From: Prochlorococcus sp. AG-402-K16
Lineage (GTDB): Bacteria; Cyanobacteriota; Cyanobacteriia; PCC-6307; Cyanobiaceae
Length of the DNA: 64,000 nt
NCBI GenBank assembly: GCA_003216795.1
Contig: QCIH01000003.1
Coordinates: 62,001-126,000, forward strand
Reading direction: 5' to 3'
The position numbers and the translations under genes are program-made. Each line of letters opens with the position of its first letter. Positions within the stretch are counted from its first letter, which is position 1. Of the stretch, positions 18,293 to 28,046 are shown piece by piece. The notes under the pieces were generated by a model that was not told the origin of the DNA, searched no databases, and saw nothing but the letters and a program-made list of their open reading frames with translations.

Positions 18293-19081
18293 TTAAATGT
18301 AAAATGGTATTTTTTTTCTAATTTTTTTATAAACTGTTAAGGTCAAAAGAAGACCTAAAAGGTTAAACAAAAGAACAAAAATATTTTTTTTAAGCATTAT
18401 ACCTCCCCCAGATATCATTGAATCTCTAATAGTAGATAATAGTATGTAAAAGATATTATAGTCCGCGACCCAAGCAAGACTACTTAAATTTTCTTTTTTA
18501 TAAAGAATAGGAGTCAAGAGAAAAAGTAGTTGCATTATTATGGGTACTAATTGATAAATGTCTTGAAATCGAGCTCCTGCCATACAAACTAGTAGAGGAA
18601 ACCAAAAAAGAAAAATTAATAAATTAATTAAACCTGGTATTGAGTAAATTATGAAATTTGAAATTAAATTAAACTTTATAAATGAAAGAACTAATAACAC
18701 TAAACTAAAAGATTGAGCAAATGTTTGTAATTGAAAAGCCCATTCTTCCACAACATAAAAAATTGGATTTATATTTGAGTTTTTAATATTCATAGAATTA
18801 ATTTCAAAAATAGCGGCAGAGCCAAGTACTGATGAACTTATATAGTTCCAAACAACTAATCCAAGTCCTAAGTAAATCGAATAATCTTTAAAATTGGCGA
18901 CTTTAAAAACTGTTCCATAAACTCCAGCTAGAACTGCTATTGATAAAAGATTAGAAAGTCCCAACCAAAAGCTTCCTAGAAAGGTTCTTATAAATCGTGC
19001 TTTGGTTCTACAAGTAGATGTATACCACCAACTTTTTCTAGTTTGATAGATGAAAAGTAATAATTTAAATATGTAATTCAT
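18293..19081 (-). CDS. wzm: O-antigen/polysaccharide ABC exporter, permease subunit
   Basis: About 262 residues from the ATG at 19081; an upstream TTG at 19117 would add 12 residues and overlap wzt more deeply. Six hydrophobic segments follow a basic N-terminus. The KARFIRTFLGSFWLGLSNL region is the typical ABC-2 start, and the C-terminal stretch LLTPILYKK matches the conserved FLTPIxY of Wzm-type permeases. It forms the membrane channel that moves undecaprenyl-linked polysaccharide to the periplasm. It overlaps the ATPase gene upstream by about 17 nt, implying translational coupling. Confidence 0.85.
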   Translation of the reverse strand: MNYIFKLLLFIYQTRKSWWYTSTCRTKARFIRTFLGSFWLGLSNLLSIAVLAGVYGTVFKVANFKDYSIYLGLGLVVWNYISSSVLGSAAIFEINSMNIKNSNINPIFYVVEEWAFQLQTFAQSFSLVLLVLSFIKFNLISNFIIYSIPGLINLLIFLFWFPLLVCMAGARFQDIYQLVPIIMQLLFLLTPILYKKENLSSLAWVADYNIFYILLSTIRDSMISGGGIMLKKNIFVLLFNLLGLLLTLTVYKKIRKKIPFYI

Positions 19082-19829
19082 GGTATTTCTTAATTGCTTC
19101 TTGTATGTTTGAATCAAAAACTATTTCTCCATTTTTGAAGACTAAGCCACGTTTACAGAATTTTAACAACAATTCATCAGAGTGACTTGCAAGAAATAAT
19201 GAACCTGATTGATCCATAAATTCTTCAAGTCTTTTTTTTGCTTTTTCAAAGAAACTAGCATCACTTGCTCCAAACCCTTCATCAAGTGCTAAACATTCGT
19301 ATTTTGAAGACGTTAAAATCGAAAAAATAAGTCTATTTGACATTCCTTCGCTATAACCCTTCAGTGGCAGGCTTATATAATCACCTAAACCAGAAAAACT
19401 TATAACTTTTTCTAAAAATTCTTCGTATCCCCTCAAATTACCTTTTTGAAATAAATAGTGGCATCTTATTGCATGTTCTCCACTAAGTTCAGGACTGGTA
19501 ATAAAGCTTTTAATAATCATAGGGTGTACTTTTACTGTTGAAATTAATTCTCCTTCTGAAGGAAAGTAGATGCCACTTATTAATCTCAAGAAAGAACTTT
19601 TGCCTGCACCATTATGACCAAGAAGTCCAACTCTCTCTCCATTATAAAATTTGACATTAATATTCCTTAAAGCATGAATTACAGTATTATTTTTATTCTT
19701 AACTAATAATCCACCAGATGCAGTTTTCAGAATTTTCTTTTTAAGACTTTTAGATTCGGTGCTTATAACTGGAATATTTAGGGAAAGATTCTTTAATTCA
19801 ATGATTGGTTGCTTCAATTTTGAATTCAT
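19065..19829 (-). CDS. wzt: O-antigen/polysaccharide ABC exporter, ATPase subunit
   Basis: A 254-residue ABC ATPase. Walker A is GHNGAGKS (71-78), the signature region is YSEGMSNRL (about 159-167) and Walker B with catalytic Glu is CLALDEGF (179-186); an H-loop His is in LASHSDEL. The about 50-residue N-terminal lead and the motifs fit the Wzt/TagH/KpsT exporter group. At 254 residues it lacks the C-terminal carbohydrate-binding domain of long Wzt proteins, so it probably does not itself read a glycan end-cap. It is paired with wzm and has its own promoter somewhere in the 630-nt spacer upstream. Confidence 0.87.
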   Translation of the reverse strand: MNSKLKQPIIELKNLSLNIPVISTESKSLKKKILKTASGGLLVKNKNNTVIHALRNINVKFYNGERVGLLGHNGAGKSSFLRLISGIYFPSEGELISTVKVHPMIIKSFITSPELSGEHAIRCHYLFQKGNLRGYEEFLEKVISFSGLGDYISLPLKGYSEGMSNRLIFSILTSSKYECLALDEGFGASDASFFEKAKKRLEEFMDQSGSLFLASHSDELLLKFCKRGLVFKNGEIVFDSNIQEAIKKYHELHI

Positions 19830-20460
19830 TTAATCTTTTTAAGAAATTAATCATTTTTTATTATACGATAACCTTATTCTTTGAAAGATTAATAATTCAG
19901 ATGTAAATTTTGTAATTTAAGTACATCTCTTTAAAATTGCAAATGTGAATTTCTTTTATTAAATTTAGAAATTTATTATATTATTTGTTCCTTAATCAAA
20001 ACTATTGTCATACTAGTACATAAATTTTAAGAGGCGTATTTGGGGTTAAACTCTAGCTCACTTTTTTTGAGGATTTAATTAAACATAAATCGTGATGTTC
20101 TAGGTTTTCTCTCTCAAATTCAGAGAACTATTAAATAATTAAATCCAAATAATTTTTTATCCATTGATTCAAAATTTTTAAGTAAGACAAAAATTATTCA
20201 TTTCTTCATAAAGAAGAATATAAAAGTTTTATCCTTGTGAACCTAATCACAATTCTCATTAGAGCATCAATATGACCTTCTATATAAAGCTAGTTTTGCT
20301 ATTCAATTATCTCGATAAATTAGTAATTTCTTTGATTACATTAATATTTTCATGATTTTTGGAGAAAGTATGTTTTTAAATTGATTTGGCCCATAATTTT
20401 GAGTAGGAAGTGATTATGGCGGGAATTATCTTATATATTCTCCTTAAGTTATAAAAATCT
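19830..20460. other. 631-nt spacer without a recognisable gene
   Basis: This AT-rich stretch lies between the wzt start and the 3' end of rfbD, both on the minus strand. I find no convincing ORF, RNA or strong hairpin terminator. It must hold the wzt-wzm promoter and, near 20460, the end of the rfbACD message. Its unusual length in a dense genome suggests gene loss or a recombination junction, but no recognisable gene fragment remains. Confidence 0.5.
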
Positions 20461-21360
20461 TTATATATTTTTTTCTTTATTGAGTTTTTGATAGAGTGTA
20501 AATCTAAGAGCTTCTCTCCAATCGATCTGCTCTAAAGTTAAAAATTCCATTGTTGAACTGCAATTAAGAACTGAATATTTTGGTCTTTTAGCAAGGGAAT
20601 TATATTGATATGAATTAATAGCTTTTAATGGGGCTGGATTTTTTATTAAACCAATTTCAGCTGAAATTTCACCTATTGATTTAGCGAACTCATACCAACT
20701 GGTTACTCCGGAATTACACCAGTGAAAAATCTTTTCTGTGGAGTTTTTAATTTCTGCTTTTTTAATTAATTCCCAACAAATAGAAGCAAGATTATCTGTA
20801 TTAGTTGGACAACCTATTTGATCATTTACAATTTTTATCTCCTTAGAATCGCTATAGTTAAATTTATGTAGATTAAAAATCTTTAAAAAGAAATTATTAC
20901 CAAAGTTTCCATATAACCAACTAGTTCGTAATACTATAGTTCCTTTGTATTTCAGAGAAAGTTTTTCTCCCATAAGTTTTGTTTGTCCATAAACATTTAA
21001 TGGATTACATATATCTTTAGGAGAATAAGGTTTTGATTGCATGCCATCGAATACGAAATCAGTACTAATTTGGAGAAGTCTTCCCCCATAACTTGAGACG
21101 GTTTTTGCTAATAGTTCAACGGCTGTAGTATTGATTTTATATGCTGTTTTGATATCCTCCTCTGCATTTTCTACTTGGGTATAAGCTGCAGCATTTATTA
21201 TCCAATTTGGTTTTAAGTCAAGAATCTTTTCTTTACAGAAATCTAATTCATTTAGATTAAATTCATTTTTACTAAAGCTAGAAATTTCAAAAGCTGAGGG
21301 AGATTTTTTTACTAATTCTTTTCCCAGTTGTCCATTAGCTCCAAGGATAAATATTTTCAT
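20461..21360 (-). CDS. rfbD: dTDP-4-dehydrorhamnose reductase
   Basis: A 299-residue SDR of the RmlD type. FILGANGQLGKELVKK is the NADPH-binding N-terminus, INAAAYTQVENAEED (about 55-69) is an RmlD signature, STDFVFDG follows, and YGQTKLMGE provides the YxxxK pair. It reduces dTDP-4-keto-L-rhamnose to dTDP-L-rhamnose in the cytosol. Its start overlaps the rfbC stop by 4 nt, so rfbA-rfbC-rfbD are co-transcribed on the minus strand. rfbB, the remaining step, lies at the window start about 20 kb away. Confidence 0.93.
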   Translation of the reverse strand: MKIFILGANGQLGKELVKKSPSAFEISSFSKNEFNLNELDFCKEKILDLKPNWIINAAAYTQVENAEEDIKTAYKINTTAVELLAKTVSSYGGRLLQISTDFVFDGMQSKPYSPKDICNPLNVYGQTKLMGEKLSLKYKGTIVLRTSWLYGNFGNNFFLKIFNLHKFNYSDSKEIKIVNDQIGCPTNTDNLASICWELIKKAEIKNSTEKIFHWCNSGVTSWYEFAKSIGEISAEIGLIKNPAPLKAINSYQYNSLAKRPKYSVLNCSSTMEFLTLEQIDWREALRFTLYQKLNKEKNI

Positions 21361-21959
21361 AAGAATAAATCTTTATCGCTTAATTGCGAAAACTTTAATC
21401 CATTTTGATCTTTAATACTCAGATTAATATTAAAATTAATTTCCTCTAATGGCCATTCTATATTAAACATTTTTTCGTCCCATATAATAGTTTTTTCATT
21501 TTTACTGTCCCAATAATCTGTGGTTTTATAATTGACTTCTGCGTAATCTGAAACTGTTAAAAAACCATGTGCAAAGCCTTTTGGAATCCATAGTTGTTCT
21601 TTAGTTTTATTATTAAGTCTAACTCCTATATATTTGCAAAATGTCGAAGAACTTTTTCTTAGATCTATAGCGACATCAAAAATTTCTCCTTTTATACATC
21701 TAACAAGCTTACCTTGTGCTGAAGCTATTCTTTGAAAGTGTAATCCTCTTAAAGTACCTTTTGAAGATTTGGAGTGGTTGTCTTGAACAAAATTTTGTGA
21801 ACTTTGATTATCAATTTTGAGGATTTCTTCCCAATCTCTTTTATTCCAGCTTTCAAAAAAGAAGCCTCTTTTATCTTCAAAAATTTTTGGTTCAATTATC
21901 AAAGGACCTTTTATCTCTAAATTATCCTTTGTAAAACATTTTTTACTTTTTAAAGGCAT
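21357..21959 (-). CDS. rfbC: dTDP-4-dehydrorhamnose 3,5-epimerase
   Basis: A 200-residue cupin-type epimerase of the RmlC family. FEDKRGFFFESWNKRDWEE, FVQDNHSKSSKGTLRGLHFQ (catalytic His in RGLHFQ) and WIPKGFAHGFLTVSD are conserved family blocks. It inverts C3 and C5 of dTDP-4-keto-6-deoxyglucose to give the rhamnose configuration. It is slightly longer at the N-terminus than the typical 180-190 residues. It sits 3 nt after rfbA and overlaps rfbD by 4 nt. Confidence 0.93.
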   Translation of the reverse strand: MPLKSKKCFTKDNLEIKGPLIIEPKIFEDKRGFFFESWNKRDWEEILKIDNQSSQNFVQDNHSKSSKGTLRGLHFQRIASAQGKLVRCIKGEIFDVAIDLRKSSSTFCKYIGVRLNNKTKEQLWIPKGFAHGFLTVSDYAEVNYKTTDYWDSKNEKTIIWDEKMFNIEWPLEEINFNINLSIKDQNGLKFSQLSDKDLFL

Positions 21960-21962
21960 TTC

Positions 21963-22850
21963 TTATGTACTAATTAATGAAATAAGATAATTTCCATACC
22001 CACTTTTTATTAAAGGTTCCGCTAATTTCAATAAATCTTCGCTATTAATCCATCCATTTCGCCAAGCCACTTCTTCAGGGCAACAAACTTTCAAGCCTTG
22101 TCTATTTTCTATACTCTTTATAAACGAGGATGCATCATGTAAAGAATCAAAAGTTCCAGTATCTAGCCACGCCATTCCTCTTCCAAAAATCTCAACATTT
22201 AATCTATCTTCTTTTAAGTAAAGTAAATTCAAGTCAGTAATTTCTAATTCACCTCTGTTAGATGGTTTAAGACTTTTAGCTTTGTCAATAACTGAATTAT
22301 CATAAAAATAAATACCAGTTATTGCATAATTACTTTTTGGGTTTATGGGCTTTTCTACAATACTTATTACTTTCTTATTTTCATTAAACTCCACTACACC
22401 ATATCTTTGTGGATCATTTACTTGATAAGCAAAAATCGTAGGTTCTTTTTTTTGATTTGCAGATTGCATTAAACTTATGAAATTTTTTCCATAAAATAAA
22501 TTATCTCCAAGAACCAAAGCTATTTCTGATTCTTTGATAAAATCTTCTCCAAGAATGAAAGCTTGTGCAATTCCTTCAGGTTTTGATTGAATAATATATT
22601 TGAGATTTATTCCAAATTGACTGCCATCGCCCAACAATTTCTTGAATTTATTAATATCATCTGGAGTTGTTATTATTAGTATTTCTTTAATACCTGCAAG
22701 CATTAGAGTCGATAGCGGGTAGTAAATCATCGGTTTATTGTAAATTGGCAATAATTGCTTACAAATTCCAATAGTTAATGGGAACAATCTACTTCCAGTA
22801 CCTCCAGCAAGTATGATTCCTTTCCTATGGCCTTTATTTTGAATTTGCAT
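21963..22850 (-). CDS. rfbA: Glucose-1-phosphate thymidylyltransferase
   Basis: A 295-residue nucleotidyltransferase. [16 protein letters not shown] and [20 protein letters not shown] are RmlA hallmarks, followed by VLGDNLFYG (metal-binding Asp) and [14 protein letters not shown]. It makes dTDP-glucose from glucose 1-phosphate and dTTP, the first step of dTDP-rhamnose synthesis. It is first in the minus-strand rfbA-rfbC-rfbD unit, after a 39-nt gap from the GT2 glycosyltransferase gene upstream, which may be in the same operon. Confidence 0.94.
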   Translation of the reverse strand: MQIQNKGHRKGIILAGGTGSRLFPLTIGICKQLLPIYNKPMIYYPLSTLMLAGIKEILIITTPDDINKFKKLLGDGSQFGINLKYIIQSKPEGIAQAFILGEDFIKESEIALVLGDNLFYGKNFISLMQSANQKKEPTIFAYQVNDPQRYGVVEFNENKKVISIVEKPINPKSNYAITGIYFYDNSVIDKAKSLKPSNRGELEITDLNLLYLKEDRLNVEIFGRGMAWLDTGTFDSLHDASSFIKSIENRQGLKVCCPEEVAWRNGWINSEDLLKLAEPLIKSGYGNYLISLIST

Positions 22851-22889
22851 TTTAAATTAAATCATAAAAAATTTATAAGATAAAACATT

Positions 22890-23831
22890 TCAAATCATAT
22901 TTAGAAACAATCCAATGGCAAACACCATGCTTTCTTTATTTGACTGCCTAAAAACTCCAGATTTTAAATAAAAATAAAGTTTTTTAAAAATATTTTTTGA
23001 ACTTCTAGCTCTAAGGTAATATTCAAGAATTTCATTATTCTCGTTTGTTAAAAGATAGCTGAAATTCGAGAGATTTTTCAAATTTACATTTGACCATGTT
23101 TTCACTTTTCCTAATAAAAATTCTAGAATTCTTGATTTTATATCTTCGAATCCATTGTTTTTACCTATCAAATTATATTTATGTTGCCTATATTTAACAG
23201 TCTTATTTTTATCAAAAATAACTTCACCTCCTGCACCAGAAATTATTTGATAACACCACCAATCGTGCGATATAAACTTTTCTGCTTTGACTGTTTTTAT
23301 TACTATTTGTCTGGCTAAGTTATTCATAATAATAGTATTTCCACCTGCAATATTTTGCAAAAGTGCATTTGCAAATGTAGGTTTCTTAGAATGTATTTTT
23401 GAAGAGCCAATTTCTTTTGTACATTCAGAATTGTAATAAGAAGTCCTTGAGCAGTAAAGTTTTGGAAAATTCAAACTGTTTGAATTTAGTGCTTTAATAC
23501 CTCTTGAAATTTTGTCTTTTTCCCAAATGTCATCTTGATCAGAAAAAGCGTAGAAATCATATTCTTTGCCAGCTTCTTTTAAACCTAAAAGAAAATTTTT
23601 TGCATATCCTAGATTTGTTTTTCTTTTAGTAATTTTTATTTTACATTTTTTATCATTGATTTTTAACTTTTTCGATTCAAGTTTTTTCTTTGAATTGTCA
23701 TCAAAAATAAAGATGTCGATATTTTTAAAGTTTTGGTTTAATATACTTTCAATTTGTGCCTCAATATAATTGTTGCCATTATAAAAACCTAGTATTACAG
23801 CAACTTTCTTATTTGCAAACTTTGCATTCAT
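22890..23831 (-). CDS. Family 2 glycosyltransferase
   Basis: A 313-residue GT-A enzyme of the GT2 family, rhamnosyltransferase-like. The N-terminus AVILGFYNGNNYIEAQIESI is typical, IFIFDDNSKKK provides the first Asp pair and FSDQDDIWEKDKI is the DxD/QDDIW motif common in rhamnosyltransferases. HDWWCYQI is the acceptor-side motif and YRQHKYNLIGK is also characteristic. The QDDIW form and rfbACD next door make transfer of rhamnose to the growing glycan a reasonable inference. It acts at the cytosolic face of the inner membrane. The start is the ATG at 23831. Confidence 0.85.
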   Translation of the reverse strand: MNAKFANKKVAVILGFYNGNNYIEAQIESILNQNFKNIDIFIFDDNSKKKLESKKLKINDKKCKIKITKRKTNLGYAKNFLLGLKEAGKEYDFYAFSDQDDIWEKDKISRGIKALNSNSLNFPKLYCSRTSYYNSECTKEIGSSKIHSKKPTFANALLQNIAGGNTIIMNNLARQIVIKTVKAEKFISHDWWCYQIISGAGGEVIFDKNKTVKYRQHKYNLIGKNNGFEDIKSRILEFLLGKVKTWSNVNLKNLSNFSYLLTNENNEILEYYLRARSSKNIFKKLYFYLKSGVFRQSNKESMVFAIGLFLNMI

Positions 23832-23957
23832 ATATTATTAACTTTTATAAAACCTTTTGATTTTACCATAATAAATTTCAAGAAAAATAAATAGGAATTA
23901 TATATTTTTTATATTTATCTTGAATTAAATAATCCTAAGTTTTTTAAAATATATAGA

Positions 23958-25331
23958 TTAATCTGGCTTGTATCCTTTCAAATTAAAAATTATTTTTATG
24001 GTTTGAAATAAAATTAATAAATCTAAGAAAAAAGAAAAATTTGTAATGTAATATATGTCATAACTAAGTTTCTTGCTTGAGTCAAATACACTTGCTCCAT
24101 AGGGATAATTAACTTGTGCCCATCCACTTAATCCTGGTTTAATAACATTTCTGTAATCATAATAAGGAATATCTTTTAATAATTCTTTTTCAATTTCTGG
24201 TCTTTCTGGTCTTGGTCCAATCAAACTCATATCTCCTTTTATTACGCAAAAAAGTTGAGGTAATTCATCTAATCTTGTAGCCCTAATCAATTTGCCAATT
24301 TTAGTTATTCTATTATCATTTTTAGTTGACCACTGAATTCCATCTTTTTCAGCATTAATTTTCATACTCCTGAATTTAATTATTTTTATGGTTCTTCCAT
24401 TTAAGCCAGTTCTTCTTTGTGTATAAAAAATTGACTTTCTATCCTCAAAAAAAATTAATAAGCTTATGGTTAGAAATATTGGAGACAGTGTAAAAAGTAA
24501 TATAAGGCTTACAATAATATCACCTATTCTTTTTATTCTTAGTTGATAATTATATTCTGAAGATTTTATCTTTTCTATTAATTGGGATTTATCATAAATT
24601 AAATTTGTGGGAATTCTATTTAATTCTTTTTCAAACCAAGTTAATGATGTAATTACTTTTATACCTCTCAATTTAAGCTTGGTAATGACTTCAAGAGTTG
24701 TTTCGCTAATATTTGAGAAACTTTCAATAACTATTCCTTCAATAGTGTTTGATTTAATTGCACTAAGATTTTCATCTTCTTTTTTTAAAATCAATTTAAG
24801 ATTATTTTTTCTTGAGGCTGTTTCTTTAAGTATTTTTTCATAATTCAAAAGAGAACCTATATAAATCCATTTTTTATCATATTTATAAATTTTATGGGTT
24901 ATTACACTTAATATATATTGAAAAAAATAACTAACTAAGCATATATATATTAAAGATTCAAAGAATGAGTAATATAATAATCTGTCAAAATTTTGATATG
25001 GTATTTTAACTAGAAAAATGTCAAATAAAATAATCAATCCATAATTAAATATTAGATAAATGAAATTGCATAGAAGAAAAAGAAAAATAATTTTTATAAA
25101 ATTTTTTATTAATCCATTGCTATTAAAATCCTTTATTTGCATATATCTACCGACTATATAACTTATTATTATCCAAAAAGATGCTATTGAAAAAGTAACT
25201 AACTTATTAGGATAAGATTGAAAATTATTAATGTGTACAAGGTTATAAAAATAAATTATTAAAAAAAAATCTACAGCTGCAGAAAATAAAATTCTACGCC
25301 TTTTTAGTATCCAATAATAATTAATAAACAT
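23958..25331 (-). CDS. Undecaprenyl-phosphate sugar-1-phosphate transferase (initiating enzyme, WcaJ/WbaP-like)
   Basis: A 457-residue membrane protein. About four or five hydrophobic segments fill the first 150 residues, a CoA-binding-like region follows, and the conserved bacterial sugar transferase domain is C-terminal (about 265-457). The family blocks are RIGDIIVS, FYTQRRTGLNGR, IIKFRSMK, RATRLDELPQLFCVIKGDMSLIGPRPERP and KPGLSGWAQVNYPYG. It starts glycan assembly by moving a sugar phosphate onto undecaprenyl phosphate. As the only such enzyme visible here it probably primes the O-antigen or exopolysaccharide made by the whole island. Confidence 0.9.
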   Translation of the reverse strand: MFINYYWILKRRRILFSAAVDFFLIIYFYNLVHINNFQSYPNKLVTFSIASFWIIISYIVGRYMQIKDFNSNGLIKNFIKIIFLFLLCNFIYLIFNYGLIILFDIFLVKIPYQNFDRLLYYSFFESLIYICLVSYFFQYILSVITHKIYKYDKKWIYIGSLLNYEKILKETASRKNNLKLILKKEDENLSAIKSNTIEGIVIESFSNISETTLEVITKLKLRGIKVITSLTWFEKELNRIPTNLIYDKSQLIEKIKSSEYNYQLRIKRIGDIIVSLILLFTLSPIFLTISLLIFFEDRKSIFYTQRRTGLNGRTIKIIKFRSMKINAEKDGIQWSTKNDNRITKIGKLIRATRLDELPQLFCVIKGDMSLIGPRPERPEIEKELLKDIPYYDYRNVIKPGLSGWAQVNYPYGASVFDSSKKLSYDIYYITNFSFFLDLLILFQTIKIIFNLKGYKPD

Positions 25332-25412
25332 AAAATTTATTAAGTATCTTTGAATTATACATTAATCGATAAAAGTTTATTTCTCTAGTATGAAAGAAGT
25401 AGGTTTCTTATC

Positions 25413-26711
25413 CTAAGTATTAAAAGTGATTTTATTTTTCAACCTTAAATCATTTCTTATTATGTTTCTTGATCCTGAAAGTAAAATCCAAAAAAACAAA
25501 CTTATCCTTCCATCAAAATACTGCACATCTACCATTTGAGATAAAAGTAATATAAGTAATGAAATAATCCATGATTTATCAAAAATTGAATTTGATATTT
25601 TAGAATCTATGAATATTTTCTTGAAAGATAAAAATGAAATTATAGCTATTGGAGTAATAATTAAAATAGATCCTGGGATGCCATAACTTACCATGAGTTC
25701 TAGAGAAAGATTGTGAGGATGGCCTTTAAATATTCCAGTCTCACTCATAAATATTTTAGGGAAAGAACCAGAACCAGAACCGAATAAAGGATTTGAGATA
25801 ATATTGTTTAATGCACTTACCCATATATCAAATCTTGTTAAATTATTTTGATCAACTGAAATCCAGCTTGAATTAGGGATAATTATTTTAAAAAAACTGT
25901 CATAAAAGTTTTTCAATAATGGTATGAATGAAGTAATCAAAATAAAAAAGAATCCAAAAAATAATTTAGGAATAATATTGATTATTTTTTTTCCAAAGGT
26001 AAAAAGGATGCCTATGCAAAGTCCAAACCATGCTGATCTTGAATTAGTTAAAACCGTTGTTAGAGCAATTCCAAATGCAAAAAAAATACTTGAAATCCTT
26101 CCTATATTTATTTTTTTGTTTATTAATATGCTTGCAAGGCAAAATGGCCATACTAGATTTAGCCATAAGCCTGCGTAATTTGGATTGTTAAATAGACCAG
26201 TTAATTCTGTAAGACTCTCAATAGGCCTTTGATACCATATTATTAAACCTCCAAGAGTTTTCAATGGACCGTGCCAATTAAAGAATGCTTGTCCTAAACC
26301 TGAAATAATGACGGGAAAGGTTCCGTATAAAAAAGTCAAACTGGCAGTTTTTCTCTCTTGCGGAGAACTTAAATAAATTTCAAAACTATGGAAACATAAA
26401 AAGAAAGGGAGCCAATTCGCCAAACCAATCCAAGATAAATTGCTGTCCCAGCTGTATTGTTGATTTAGATTTATTCTTAAAGAATGAGAAATTGCACTAA
26501 TAATTAAAAATATGCCTCCCATAAAGAATGAAAAATTATATTTATCATCGAAGAAATTTTCTTTATTCGTTAGCAAACTGTGTATTAAAGAAGATAAAAA
26601 AAATAATACAGACAAAGAGAAAGCAGATGGCAGGAGAAAAATTCCAGTTAAGAAAGAAAATTTTCCAAAATCATCAATTAAATTTAATTTTATTAGGAAT
26701 GCTTTAAACAA
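25413..26711 (-). CDS. O-antigen ligase/polymerase family protein (Wzy_C)
   Basis: A 432-residue polytopic membrane protein with about ten hydrophobic segments and a TTG start. NNPNYAGLWLNLVWP, TVLTNSRSAWFGL and GHPHNLSLELMVSYGIPG (a large periplasmic loop with the conserved His) match the Wzy_C family that includes the WaaL ligase and Wzy polymerases. With an ABC exporter present, a ligase that joins the exported O-antigen to the lipid core is the simpler reading; a polymerase is possible. It is the last island gene before tRNA-Arg. Confidence 0.85.
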   Translation of the reverse strand: MFKAFLIKLNLIDDFGKFSFLTGIFLLPSAFSLSVLFFLSSLIHSLLTNKENFFDDKYNFSFFMGGIFLIISAISHSLRINLNQQYSWDSNLSWIGLANWLPFFLCFHSFEIYLSSPQERKTASLTFLYGTFPVIISGLGQAFFNWHGPLKTLGGLIIWYQRPIESLTELTGLFNNPNYAGLWLNLVWPFCLASILINKKINIGRISSIFFAFGIALTTVLTNSRSAWFGLCIGILFTFGKKIINIIPKLFFGFFFILITSFIPLLKNFYDSFFKIIIPNSSWISVDQNNLTRFDIWVSALNNIISNPLFGSGSGSFPKIFMSETGIFKGHPHNLSLELMVSYGIPGSILIITPIAIISFLSFKKIFIDSKISNSIFDKSWIISLLILLLSQMVDVQYFDGRISLFFWILLSGSRNIIRNDLRLKNKITFNT

Positions 26712-26797
26712 AAAATTAATAAGGTTATTTACATTTTAACTTTGAAGTTAATTAAATATAAGGTGCAAGTTTTTTTGTAAATTAAAAAATTTTTTAA

Positions 26798-26871
<74 letters not shown>

Positions 26872-27113
26872 TTGATATGTTTCTGGTTTAGACCTTAAAA
26901 TAGTTTTAAAATAAATTGATCTATTTTTAAATCCCTTTTCGATCTTCCAGATATCAATATTTATATCTTATATCACCCAAGCACCTCTCACGTCATTGTA
27001 TTTAAATCTTAAAAAAATTTTTTAAATCCTTTTAAATTTGTGTGAGATAATTTCATTTCCCATAGATCTAATCCCTCAGGATTTCATATAATAAAACAAA
27101 TTAGTAATTTATT

Positions 27114-27797
27114 TTGGCTAAAAGACTTACTGAAAAAGAAAATGAAAAGTTAGTAAGAGGTTTTAAAAGTGGTAAAACCATTAAAGCTTTATCTGAAGAG
27201 TTTAATTTCACAAGTGTGACAATAATAAGGAAACTCAAAAAAAATCTTGGAGTTTCAGCATATAAAGAATTAAATAAAAAAAATAAGAAATCTGATGAAG
27301 AAAATAATTTTAAGAGGGACACTAATATTACTAGTGTTAATAATGCTACTAATTCAAAAGATTCTCAAAACAACTTTCTAGACGTTAATGAAATTGATGC
27401 CTATAAAGATGAGACTAACTTTGTTGATTCCTCAGAATTTATTGAAATTACTCCTTTAAATTATGAGATAGAAAATACCTCGCGTAAAGAATTATCTTCG
27501 ATCCCAATTTCTGAAATTAATTTTCCCGAGATGGTTTATATGATTGTTGATAAAAACATAGAGTTAGAAATTAAACTTTTAAAAGATTATCCTCAGTGGG
27601 AATTCCTACCTAATAGTGACTTAAATAGAAAAACTATTGAAATATTTAATGATATTAAAGTCGCTAAGAGATTTTGTAAGAAAGAGCAAAAAGTTATCAA
27701 AGTACCAAATACAGATGTTTTTAGAATTGCGGCCCATATTTTGATATCTAGAGGAATTTCAAGAATTGTCAGCTCTGAACAACTAATTGCATTGTAG
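27114..27797 (+). CDS. Conserved hypothetical protein with N-terminal helix-turn-helix
   Basis: A 227-residue protein starting at TTG. Residues about 3-45 (ENEKLVRGFKSGKTIKALSE through TIIRKLKKNLG) look like a resolvase/transposase-type helix-turn-helix. The middle (50-120) is acidic, Asn-rich and probably disordered. The C-terminal 100 residues form a compact domain with FPEMVYMIVDKNIEL and VFRIAAHILISRGISRIV. I do not recognise a named family. A DNA-binding or regulatory role is suggested only by the HTH. It stands alone downstream of the tRNA-Arg and converges with a small membrane-protein gene 3 nt away. Confidence 0.6.
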   Translation: MAKRLTEKENEKLVRGFKSGKTIKALSEEFNFTSVTIIRKLKKNLGVSAYKELNKKNKKSDEENNFKRDTNITSVNNATNSKDSQNNFLDVNEIDAYKDETNFVDSSEFIEITPLNYEIENTSRKELSSIPISEINFPEMVYMIVDKNIELEIKLLKDYPQWEFLPNSDLNRKTIEIFNDIKVAKRFCKKEQKVIKVPNTDVFRIAAHILISRGISRIVSSEQLIAL

Positions 27798-27800
27798 TTT

Positions 27801-28046
27801 TTATTTTTTATTATCAAAATTAAGATTAAATAAGTTCCCAATTATTGAACCAGTTATAAAACTAGTGCCTACAATAAAACCAATAGGTAATTTTACTGTT
27901 TCTTCGATTAAGAAATTTACCCTGGTTTTATTTGAATTGTTCTGTAAACCAACAACTAATAGTATAAATAAACAAGAATTATATGTTGTTATGAAGAAAA
28001 GTTTTTTTATTAGAGTGTGCATATCACTTTTTATTTTATAACTCAC
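27801..28046 (-). CDS. Small membrane protein (LapA-like/conserved cyanobacterial)
   Basis: An 81-residue protein with two hydrophobic segments (about 16-34 and 52-71), the second rich in Gly/Ile (IGFIVGTSFITGSIIGNL). The GTG start overlaps the rsmI stop as GTGA, so it may be translated by reinitiation; an internal ATG at 28022 would give 73 residues. Cyanobacteria carry similar two-TM proteins with an ETVKLPIGF motif. The function is unknown. Its position suggests co-transcription with rsmI. Confidence 0.6.
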   Translation of the reverse strand: MSYKIKSDMHTLIKKLFFITTYNSCLFILLVVGLQNNSNKTRVNFLIEETVKLPIGFIVGTSFITGSIIGNLFNLNFDNKK

